DNA from: Streptomyces sp. NBC_01351 | GTDB lineage: Bacteria; Actinomycetota; Actinomycetes; Streptomycetales; Streptomycetaceae | Assembly: GCF_036237315.1 (NCBI RefSeq) | Contig: NZ_CP108356.1 | Span: 7,693,501-7,757,500 of the forward strand | DNA length: 64,000 bases | Direction: 5' to 3' | Part shown: positions 6,848 to 14,263 of the stretch, in pieces | How positions within the stretch are numbered: position 1 is the first letter of the stretch | How the letters are laid out: every line of letters begins with the position of its first letter | The notes under the pieces: generated by a model | The model's database searches: none | What the model was told of the DNA's origin: nothing | Seen by the model: only the letters and a program-made list of their open reading frames with translations | Program-made: the position numbers and the translations under genes

Positions 6848-9003
6848 TGGAACGGCTGCACCCCTCGGACCCCTCGCGGATCGCCGACTACCGCCTCCTC
6901 GGGCGGCTCGGCGCCGGCGGCATGGGCGTCGTCTACCTCGGCCGTACCGACGACGGCGCGCTCGCAGCCGTCAAGGTGATCCGCGCCGAGTACGCCGACG
7001 AGGCCGACTTCCGGGCGCGCTTCCGCCGCGAGGCGGAGATCGCGGCCGAAGTGGACAGCCCCTGGGCCGTCCGGATCACCGGCGCCGACCCGGACGCCCA
7101 CGAACCGTGGCTGGCCACCGCCTTCGTGGCCGGACCCTCCCTCGCCGAGGCCGTCGCCGCCCACGGACCGCTCCCGCTGCGCGCCGTACGGGTCCTCGGC
7201 AAGGCCATGGCCAAAGCCCTCGGGGTGATGCACGGGCAGGGCCTCGTGCACCGCGACGTCAAACCCGGCAACGTGCTCCTCGGCATGGACAGGCCCCGGC
7301 TCATCGACTTCGGGATCGCGCGCGGCGGCGACCACACCGCCCTGACCTCCGCCGACGCCGTCCTCGGCACCCCCGGCTTCATCCCGCCCGAGCAGGCCGA
7401 GGGCCGCCCCGCCGAACCGGCCGGGGACGTCTTCGCGCTCGGCTGCCTCCTCGCCTTCGCCGCCACCGGCCGGCTGCCCTACGGCAGCGGCACCGTGGAA
7501 GCGGTGCTCTACCGCACCGTCCACGACGAGCCCGAGTTCGGCCCGGAGATCCTCGCCGACCCCGAACTCACCGTGCTCCTGCGGACCTGTCTCGCCAAGC
7601 ACCCCGACATCCGCCCCACCGCCGCCGAGCTCGACGCGGCGCTGACCGAGGACACCCCCGGGGAGGGCACTGCCTGGCTGCCCGACCCGGTCGTCGCCAC
7701 CATCGCCGAGCGGGCCGCCGCCCTGCTCGCCCTGCCCGGCATCGACGAGACCGTCGCCGACCCGGACGCGGCCCCCGCTCCCGGCGCCGGACCCGCGCCC
7801 TCCCGCAGGCGCTTCCTCGGCCTCGCCGCCGCCGGCGCCGTGCTCGCCACGGGCGGTGGTCTGGCCTCCTGGCTGGCCCTGCGCGACGAGGACCGGGGGA
7901 AGGGGGCGACGGCCGCGCCCAGGCAGTGGGTGATCGGCGTACAGGCAGACCTGTCAGGCCCGCAGAAGGCCCTCGGGCAGGCCCAGGAACGCGGCGTCCG
8001 CCTCGCCGTCGACGCCTTCAACTCCCGCAAGGACAAACCCTTCACGCTCACCGTCGCCACCGCCGACGACGCCGGGCGGGCCGACCGTTCCGCGGCCGCC
8101 GCCACCGGTCTCATCGCCAACCGCGACGTGCTCGCCGTGATCGGCCCGACCGGCAACGCCACGGTCGTCCCCTGCCTGGAGCTGTACGGCGAGGCCGCCC
8201 TGCCCCTGCTCACCGTGTCCGCCCTGGCGACCGCCTTCGGCGTCACCGACCGGCGCAGCTTCTTCCAGACCAGCGCCCTCTCCCTCGCCCAAGGATCCGC
8301 CCTCAACTTGCAGTTGATCGGGAAGCAGGGAGTGCGCCGCCTCGGTGCCCTCTGCGACCGCGAGGGCGACGTCGAGGGCTGGCAGGCGGTCCAACAGGCG
8401 AACCGCACCCTCACCGTGGTCTCCCCGCAGGCCACCGCGTACGCACGGGTGGTCCCGCGCGGCGTCGGAGACCTCTCCCCGGTCGTGAACGACATGCTGG
8501 CCCACGGGATCGACTCCTTCTTCTACGCCGGCACCCCGGCGGGCGCCGCCAAGGTGGCCGGGCTGCTCGCCGCCGCGCGGTTCACGGGGCCCCGGGTCGT
8601 CGACTACACCAACGTGGGGCCGGAGTTCCTCACCGCCGCCGGCCCGGCGGCCGAGGGCTGGCAGTTCCTCGCCCCGTACACCGGCCCGGACGCCCCGGAG
8701 GTCGCCGACCTGGCCCGAGCGCACCGGGCGGCGTACGGAACGGACCCCGACGCCTGGACGGCGGAGGCCTACGACACCGCGGGTCTGGTGATCGACCGGC
8801 TCGTGACGGCGGCGCGGGGCGGCGCCCGTCCGACCCGCGCCGAGCTGCTGTCCGCGCTCCCCAAGGGGTCCTTCCGCGGCCTGACGAAGCAGTACGCCTT
8901 CGACGAGTACCAGCAGGTGAAGGGCCACATCTACTACGTCCACCGGGTGGAGGGCGGCCGGATCCGCTACGTGGGTCCGGTTTCCGAAACCCCGGCGGCG
9001 TAG
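6847..9003 (+). CDS. Ser/Thr protein kinase fused to ABC-type substrate-binding sensor (copy 1)
   Basis: A 718-residue fusion. Residues about 12-270 are a Hanks-type kinase: Gly-rich loop GRLGAGGMGVVYLG, ATP lysine K43, catalytic HRDVKPGN with D137, and DFG with D154, all intact. After a Pro/Ala linker comes one hydrophobic stretch (about 323-345), preceded by SRRRFLG. From about residue 355 the protein is a periplasmic-binding fold of the branched-chain amino acid receptor type: VIGVQADLSGPQKALGQ, VLAVIGPTGNATVVP, and a C-terminal AYDTAGLVIDRL segment. The design is a one-pass receptor that binds a small ligand outside and phosphorylates proteins inside. It overlaps the lipoprotein stop by 1 nt and is followed 6 nt later by a paralogue. 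Confidence 0.92.
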   Translation: MERLHPSDPSRIADYRLLGRLGAGGMGVVYLGRTDDGALAAVKVIRAEYADEADFRARFRREAEIAAEVDSPWAVRITGADPDAHEPWLATAFVAGPSLAEAVAAHGPLPLRAVRVLGKAMAKALGVMHGQGLVHRDVKPGNVLLGMDRPRLIDFGIARGGDHTALTSADAVLGTPGFIPPEQAEGRPAEPAGDVFALGCLLAFAATGRLPYGSGTVEAVLYRTVHDEPEFGPEILADPELTVLLRTCLAKHPDIRPTAAELDAALTEDTPGEGTAWLPDPVVATIAERAAALLALPGIDETVADPDAAPAPGAGPAPSRRRFLGLAAAGAVLATGGGLASWLALRDEDRGKGATAAPRQWVIGVQADLSGPQKALGQAQERGVRLAVDAFNSRKDKPFTLTVATADDAGRADRSAAAATGLIANRDVLAVIGPTGNATVVPCLELYGEAALPLLTVSALATAFGVTDRRSFFQTSALSLAQGSALNLQLIGKQGVRRLGALCDREGDVEGWQAVQQANRTLTVVSPQATAYARVVPRGVGDLSPVVNDMLAHGIDSFFYAGTPAGAAKVAGLLAAARFTGPRVVDYTNVGPEFLTAAGPAAEGWQFLAPYTGPDAPEVADLARAHRAAYGTDPDAWTAEAYDTAGLVIDRLVTAARGGARPTRAELLSALPKGSFRGLTKQYAFDEYQQVKGHIYYVHRVEGGRIRYVGPVSETPAA

Positions 9004-9009
9004 CCGAGG

Positions 9010-11151
9010 ATGCGCCCCCTCCTCCCCGCCGACCCGGCCGCGATCGGCGGAAACCGTCTGCTGGGCCGGCTCGGCTCGGGTGGCATGGGCACCGTCTACC
9101 TCGCCCGTTCCCCGGCCGGGACCCTGGTCGCGGTCAAGGTGATCCGCGCCGACCACGGTGCGGACCCCGCCTTCCGGGCCCGGTTCCGCCGTGAGGCGGA
9201 GGCGGCCGCGGGCCTGACGGGGCGGTGGGTGGTCCCGGTGGTCGCCGCCGACCCGGAGGCCCGCGAGCCGTGGCTGGCCACCCCGTTCGTCCCCGGCCCG
9301 GCCCTGTCCGAAGCGGTGGGCGGGTACGGTCCGCTGCCCGCCCGGAGCGTCCGGATCCTGGGCGCGAGGCTCGCCGAGGCCCTGGCCGAGGTGCACGCGG
9401 CCGGGCTGATCCACCGCGACGTCAAACCGGGCAACGTACTGCTCGCCCCGGACGGCCCCCGCCTCATCGACTTCGGGATCGCCCGCGCGGCCGGTGCGAC
9501 CACCCTGACCGCCGCGGACGCGGTCGTCGGCACCCCCGGCTACCTGGCGCCGGAACTGGCCCGCGCGGGCGGCCCCCTGGCGGGTCCGGCGAGCGACGTC
9601 TTCTCCCTCGGCTGCGTCCTCGCCTACGCCGGGACCGCACGGGGGCCCTTCGGCGGCGGGCACGCGGCCGCGGTGGTCTTCCGCACCGTGCACGAGGAAC
9701 CCGAACTGGCCGACCTTCCAGGTGAGTTGCTGGAAGCCGTCAGTGCGTGCCTGGCCAAGGACCCGGACGCCAGGCCGACGCTCGCGGAACTCCACGGCCT
9801 CCTGGGCGACCAGCCGGGGGACGACGGCGCCCCGGACTGGCTGCCGCCCCCGCTGCCCCGGCTCATCGCCGAACGCTCCACCCGGGCCCTGGACCTCCCC
9901 GCCCCCGAACCCACCCGGGTCGACACCCCGGGGGCCGAGACGGGGACCCTCACCCGCAGGCGGCTCCTCGCGGCGGGCGGAGCACTGGTCGCGGTCGGCG
10001 CACCGATCGCCTGGTTCAGCACGCGCGGGCCGGGCGGCAAGACACCGGGCCAGGCCGGTAAGGACGGGAACCTCCCCGTGCTCACCCTCGCCCTCCAGGC
10101 CGATCTGACCGGGCCGGGCAAGGCCACCGGCCGGGCGCACGAGCGCGGCATGCGGTTGGCCGTCGACGTGCACAACGCCCGCACGGACGCCGTGTTCCGG
10201 CTGGCCCTGCGCGTCGCCGACGACGGCGGCGACCGGGCGCGCGCCGCGCAGGTCGCCAAGGAACTGGCCGCGGACCCCGCGGTGCTCGCCCTCACCGGAC
10301 CCACCTGGGACGCGGCCGTGCCCGATCTCGCCGATGCCTGCAATACGGCGGGTCTCACCTTGCTCCTGGTGTCGGTCAACGGCCTGGAGGAGGCGCTGTT
10401 CCGAAGGTGGCGGACGGTCTGCCCCACCCGCCCCGCCGGGGACTACGTGGCCAACCCCGTGATCCACTACCTGACCGTCGTGCGGCCCTCGCGCCGGACG
10501 GCGGTCGTGGAGGACGCGGCCGGCGGAGAGCCGGCCTGGCAGCTCACCCGGGTCCTCCAGCAGAGCCCCCCGGCCAGGGGCTCGGTGAGCGTCCACCGGA
10601 TTCCCGAGGGCGGCTCCGACTTCGCGGGCGCCGTACGGGCGCTGACCGGGGCCGGGGCGGAGGGCGTCGTCTACGCCGGCACCTCGCCGCAGCGCGCGGC
10701 GCTGCTGGCCCGCGCCCTGACCGATGCCGGGTTCCAGGGCCCCCGGGTGGGCATCCAGCACGTCATGGAGCCGGAGTTCCTCACCGACGCCGGACCGGCT
10801 TCGGACGGCTGGGCGTTCGGCGCCTTCTTCACCGACCCGGCGGCCGTACCGGCAGCCGCCGGGTTCGTCACCGCGTACCGGGCCGCGTACGGGGAAGCCC
10901 CCGCCCGCTGGGCCACCGAGGCGTACGACGGCGCGGGCTTCCTGGCGGCCTGTCTGACCGGACTCGGTGCGGACGTACGTGACAGGGCGAGCCTGGCCCG
11001 CAGGTTCTCCCGCGAGACGCATCAGGGCCTGGCCAAGCCGCTGGCCTTCGACGCCGACACCCACGCCCTGACCGGAACGCGGATCTCCCACCTCTACCGC
11101 GTGGAATCGGGGGCGTACCGCTACCTGGGCCTCTACCCCGACGTCAGCTGA
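9010..11151 (+). CDS. Ser/Thr protein kinase fused to ABC-type substrate-binding sensor (copy 2)
   Basis: A 713-residue paralogue of the preceding gene with the same architecture. Kinase hallmarks are intact: GRLGSGGMGTVYLA, K43, HRDVKPGN with D137 and DFG with D154. A linker leads to TRRRLLAAGGALVAVG, the single transmembrane stretch. The extracellular binding-protein domain starts near residue 350 (LTLALQADLTGPGKATG, VLALTGPTWDAAVPD). The kinase halves are much more alike than the sensor halves, as expected if a tandem duplication was followed by divergence in ligand specificity. The 6-nt spacing from copy 1 indicates one operon. Its end overlaps the convergent surface-protein gene by 8 bp, so there is no room for a dedicated terminator. 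Confidence 0.92.
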   Translation: MRPLLPADPAAIGGNRLLGRLGSGGMGTVYLARSPAGTLVAVKVIRADHGADPAFRARFRREAEAAAGLTGRWVVPVVAADPEAREPWLATPFVPGPALSEAVGGYGPLPARSVRILGARLAEALAEVHAAGLIHRDVKPGNVLLAPDGPRLIDFGIARAAGATTLTAADAVVGTPGYLAPELARAGGPLAGPASDVFSLGCVLAYAGTARGPFGGGHAAAVVFRTVHEEPELADLPGELLEAVSACLAKDPDARPTLAELHGLLGDQPGDDGAPDWLPPPLPRLIAERSTRALDLPAPEPTRVDTPGAETGTLTRRRLLAAGGALVAVGAPIAWFSTRGPGGKTPGQAGKDGNLPVLTLALQADLTGPGKATGRAHERGMRLAVDVHNARTDAVFRLALRVADDGGDRARAAQVAKELAADPAVLALTGPTWDAAVPDLADACNTAGLTLLLVSVNGLEEALFRRWRTVCPTRPAGDYVANPVIHYLTVVRPSRRTAVVEDAAGGEPAWQLTRVLQQSPPARGSVSVHRIPEGGSDFAGAVRALTGAGAEGVVYAGTSPQRAALLARALTDAGFQGPRVGIQHVMEPEFLTDAGPASDGWAFGAFFTDPAAVPAAAGFVTAYRAAYGEAPARWATEAYDGAGFLAACLTGLGADVRDRASLARRFSRETHQGLAKPLAFDADTHALTGTRISHLYRVESGAYRYLGLYPDVS

Positions 11152-11773
11152 GCCGGAGCCTGCGCCTGCGCCGCCGCCGGATCAGGATTCCGGCGGCCGC
11201 ACCCGCCAGCGCGAGCGCCGCCACTCCGGCCGTCGTCCACCAGAGGCCGGAGCCGGAGGTTTCGGCGGTCGGCCCCGGCGTCGCAGCCGGTGTGGGTGTG
11301 GCGACGGCGGTGGGCGTGGTCACGGGCGCGGCCGACGTGGCCGCCGCGGAGGGCGGTACCGGGGGAGCCGGGGTGCCGGCGGTCGGCGCCGGGTCCACCA
11401 CCGGTACGGCGACTTCGAGTTCCCCGTGCCCGAGGGCCGGGAACCCCACGTCCACGGTGACCTTCCAGGAGCCCGGCGGCAGGGCCTCGGCCGTGGTCCA
11501 CGCGGCCTTCGAGGTACCGGCGCTGTCGCGGACCAGCCGCCAGGGCCCGAGGGTGCGCGAGCCGTCCGGGTTCGTCGCGTTCACCGTCGCGGCGACGGCC
11601 TCCTCGACGGCGTCCCCGTCGTTCTCCCAGGTGATGTCGGCGGTGACCCGGCCCTCCCGGTGCCCGGTCACCACCACCTTCACGGTGTCCCCGTGGGCGT
11701 GGGCCGCCACGGGCGTCAGGAACACGAGGCCGAGGAGGGCCAGTACGGTCGTGAAAGCGATTCGAATGCGCAT
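11144..11773 (-). CDS. Cell-surface protein, signal peptide plus C-terminal anchor
   Basis: A 209-residue exported protein. MRIRIAFTTVLALLGLVFLTP then VAAHAHGD gives a Sec signal with likely cleavage after AHA, leaving His as mature residue 1. Residues about 30-125 form a beta-sandwich-like domain (VKVVVTGHREGRVTADITWENDG, PPGSWKVTVDVGFP) reminiscent of CopC/FixH-type folds. A Pro/Ala/Thr stalk follows. The end is a transmembrane helix (TTAGVAALALAGAAAGILI) and a cluster of seven arginines, a topogenic stop anchored on the inside. There is no LPXTG motif. An N-terminal His would be compatible with copper binding as in CopC proteins, but that is inference. It converges on the second kinase gene. 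Confidence 0.78.
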   Translation of the reverse strand: MRIRIAFTTVLALLGLVFLTPVAAHAHGDTVKVVVTGHREGRVTADITWENDGDAVEEAVAATVNATNPDGSRTLGPWRLVRDSAGTSKAAWTTAEALPPGSWKVTVDVGFPALGHGELEVAVPVVDPAPTAGTPAPPVPPSAAATSAAPVTTPTAVATPTPAATPGPTAETSGSGLWWTTAGVAALALAGAAAGILIRRRRRRRLRLS

Positions 11774-11872
11774 CGTCGCGGTGCTCCGCTCGGGACGAGG
11801 GGGTCCGGCGGACGGCCGCCGCGCAGGGCGGCCGTCCGCCGGAGGGATTCACTTCATCGGTCCGTCAGGCCG

Positions 11873-13954
11873 TCAGCCGGCCTTCTGGAGGGTCCAGATC
11901 TGCGACGGACGGCTGTCCGCGCGCTGGAGGTCGAGCAGCCAGTTCCCGTAGTAGGGGCGGCTGCTCACGGTGAGGGCGAAGCCGCCGCTCGGGTCCGTGA
12001 CCGTCACCGCGCCCGCCTTCGACGCGACCCGCCAGGCCTGCGCGGCGTTCCCGCCGCACGGCTCCTGCGCGACCCACATGCCGGCCGAGGGGGTCCCGCC
12101 CGGCTGGAGGCACTTGCCGGAGACCGCGGACCGGATGCGGACCTGCCCGCCGCCTGCGTCGTCGAAGTACCACTGCTGCTGCGCGTACCCGTTGGCGCGG
12201 GCCCCGACGAGGACCGTGCCGTCGGCGGTGCGGCCGCCCCACAGCTCGGCGGCCATGCCGGTGCTGCCGTTGCCGAGCGTGTACTTCGTACCGGGGGTGG
12301 TCGTCGCGCCGCCGCCCGTGCCCGTGGCCTTGGCCGTACGGAAGGACGCGGCCTTGCCCGGCCCGCTGTCGCGGCCCGAGCCGTCACGGACGGAGACGGC
12401 GACCTTGTACGCGGTGTCGGGGCGCAGGTTGTAGATCCGCAGCGACTGGGACTGGACCCAGGTCAGGTGCTTGCCGTTCAGCAGGACCTGGTACCAGGCG
12501 GTGCCCTCGACCTTCGGCCAGCTGACCACGACGGAGTCGGACCGGATCTGGCCCGCGGTCACCGCGGGGCCACCGGTGGGCTGCTTGGTCGGGCCGGCCG
12601 TCGGCTTCGTGGTGGGGGTCGGCGTCGGATTCGGATTCGGGTCGGTGCCGCCTCCGCCGCCGCCCTTGGAGCGCATCAGGAACTGGTTGTCGGCGATGTT
12701 CCAGTGCGTGGCCAGGTAGCTGCCGGCGCGGGGGCTGGTGTGGAAGTAGTCGTCGTGGTTGCAGTCGAGGATGTTCTCCGACGCCTGGTTCGTGCAGATG
12801 TTGCGCATCTGCGGGTAGTACGGGGTGTCCGAGTAGCACATCACGTCGAACTCGTCGGTGCAGTGCGCGCCCCGGCTGGTGTTCGGGGCGCTGTTGTTGA
12901 CCGCGCCCAGGTTGTGGCCGAGTTCGTGCGCGGCGGTGTGGCCGCCCCAGCAGCCGGAGTCCGTACGCCCGTAGGAGGGGCCGAAGTTGCTCTGGTTGGC
13001 CTGGCCGGGGCGCTCGTCCCCGTTGAAGGTGCCGATGCCGCAGTAGACCTGGGTGTCCGCGAAGATCATGTACTTGCGGTCGCGGCGGTCGAGGCCCTTG
13101 GCGGCGAGCGCGGAGTTCGTCGCGCTGAACTCGGCCAGCGCCGAGGCCGGGAGCTCGATGTTCAGCACGGTCGGGGTGCAGTCGGCGGCCGTCACGTAGC
13201 GGATGTGGCGCACTCCGCCGGTCTCCTGGGCGCTCGCCGCGTAGATGAGGTCGGCGTCGGCCGCCCACTTGCGGAACGAGGCGGCGTACTCGGCGTACCG
13301 GTCGCGACCGGGAGCGTGCACGTACACGACCTGGACGCGGTTGCCGGTGCTGCCGTCGCCGTCGCACTGGACGGTCTGGCCGACGGGTCCGGCGGCGACG
13401 GTCTGACCGCCCGCGGGGGCGGCGGGAGCGTCGGCCTTGGCCTTGGCGGACCCGGCATCGGCCGCGGCGGGCGCGTCCTGAGGACGCCCGCCGCCTTCCG
13501 TGGTGGCCGGGTCCTGCACGGCGGGGTGGGCCGGATCGGCGGCCGCGGCCGTCTGCTTGACGGCGGGAGGCACGTCCTTGGTGATGTCGACACCCTTGGG
13601 CGGGGCATCGGGGCCGTGGGTGCACAAGCCGCCCTGGGTGCGGTAGACGCCCACGCACCGGTCGCCCTGCGGCGCGGCCTGGAGGCCGTCGTAGACCATC
13701 CCCCGGGCGCCCTCGTTCGCCGGTGCGCCGGAGAGGGGGGCGGGCTCCTGGTCCCGGGCCGGCTCGGCCGCCATCACGGCCGTGTCCGTGCCGGCCCCCG
13801 CGGCCTGCCCGGGGGCGACGGCCTCGGCGTCGTCGCCGAGTCCGGAGTAGGCGATGCCTGTGGTGATCACCGCCGCCGCGGCCATGGCGGCGGTGAGGAG
13901 TATCAACCGCCGTGGTTTGCGGCGGTGTTCGGGTCGTCTGCGTCGTCCTGTCAT
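11873..13954 (-). CDS. Secreted metzincin-like metalloprotease with FN3 and ricin-type domains
   Basis: A 693-residue protein. ATG 13954 follows GAGGTG; a longer frame from a TTG at 14029 is less likely. MTGRRRRPEHRRKPRR plus a hydrophobic stretch forms a long signal or anchor. The catalytic region contains H343-E-L-G-H347-N-L-G-A-V-N353 and, later, H364-C-T-D and a Met-turn DVMCYSD (M372). The usual third zinc ligand at position 353 is Asn, not His or Asp, so H364 is a candidate ligand. After a Gly and Thr/Pro linker come a fibronectin type III domain (about 480-560) and a C-terminal beta-trefoil with QQW, QAW and QIW motifs, probably carbohydrate binding. It likely degrades extracellular protein while bound to a glycan surface. 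Confidence 0.85.
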   Translation of the reverse strand: MTGRRRRPEHRRKPRRLILLTAAMAAAAVITTGIAYSGLGDDAEAVAPGQAAGAGTDTAVMAAEPARDQEPAPLSGAPANEGARGMVYDGLQAAPQGDRCVGVYRTQGGLCTHGPDAPPKGVDITKDVPPAVKQTAAAADPAHPAVQDPATTEGGGRPQDAPAAADAGSAKAKADAPAAPAGGQTVAAGPVGQTVQCDGDGSTGNRVQVVYVHAPGRDRYAEYAASFRKWAADADLIYAASAQETGGVRHIRYVTAADCTPTVLNIELPASALAEFSATNSALAAKGLDRRDRKYMIFADTQVYCGIGTFNGDERPGQANQSNFGPSYGRTDSGCWGGHTAAHELGHNLGAVNNSAPNTSRGAHCTDEFDVMCYSDTPYYPQMRNICTNQASENILDCNHDDYFHTSPRAGSYLATHWNIADNQFLMRSKGGGGGGTDPNPNPTPTPTTKPTAGPTKQPTGGPAVTAGQIRSDSVVVSWPKVEGTAWYQVLLNGKHLTWVQSQSLRIYNLRPDTAYKVAVSVRDGSGRDSGPGKAASFRTAKATGTGGGATTTPGTKYTLGNGSTGMAAELWGGRTADGTVLVGARANGYAQQQWYFDDAGGGQVRIRSAVSGKCLQPGGTPSAGMWVAQEPCGGNAAQAWRVASKAGAVTVTDPSGGFALTVSSRPYYGNWLLDLQRADSRPSQIWTLQKAG

Positions 13955-14263
13955 GGGCACCTCAAGTCGTGGTCGGATGACTGGGTGCGCGGAAGCCTGC
14001 CAGACGAATGCGCCGGAGAATTCGGACAAAGGTGAGGGCGGCTCAAGAAATCGTTCCGTTACCTGTCACCTAAATGTGACGAACAATCAACTCTCCATTA
14101 AACAAGGGGAGTTACGCGCGTCGCACTCGATTGGTCCAGGCCTTTTCGGAGTTTTCGTTATCGAATCGAGATAGAGCGAGTTTGCTTGTTGACGGGAATT
14201 CAGTCAGGGATTCATCCAATTACTACCTGCCGAATTCCCCCCGTCACGACCCGTGAGGAACCG
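13955..14263. other. Intergenic region, locally AT-richer
   Basis: This 309-bp gap separates the 3' end of the STAND gene from the metalloprotease start, both read leftwards, so it should hold the metalloprotease promoter. The part from about 14040 to 14230 is clearly AT-richer than its surroundings. I could not identify a convincing -35/-10 pair, hairpin or repeat, and no short gene with a ribosome site is visible. Confidence 0.5.

Noticed and set aside
7954..11091. Very long open frame on the minus strand opposite the two kinase genes
   Set aside because: High GC in third positions leaves the opposite strand open; the translation is compositionally Arg/Gly/Val-rich without domains, while the plus-strand kinases have intact catalytic motifs.
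5993..11151. Tandem kinase copies considered as part of a mobile element
   Set aside because: No flanking repeats, transposase, integrase or tRNA, and base composition matches the surroundings; simple tandem duplication fits better.
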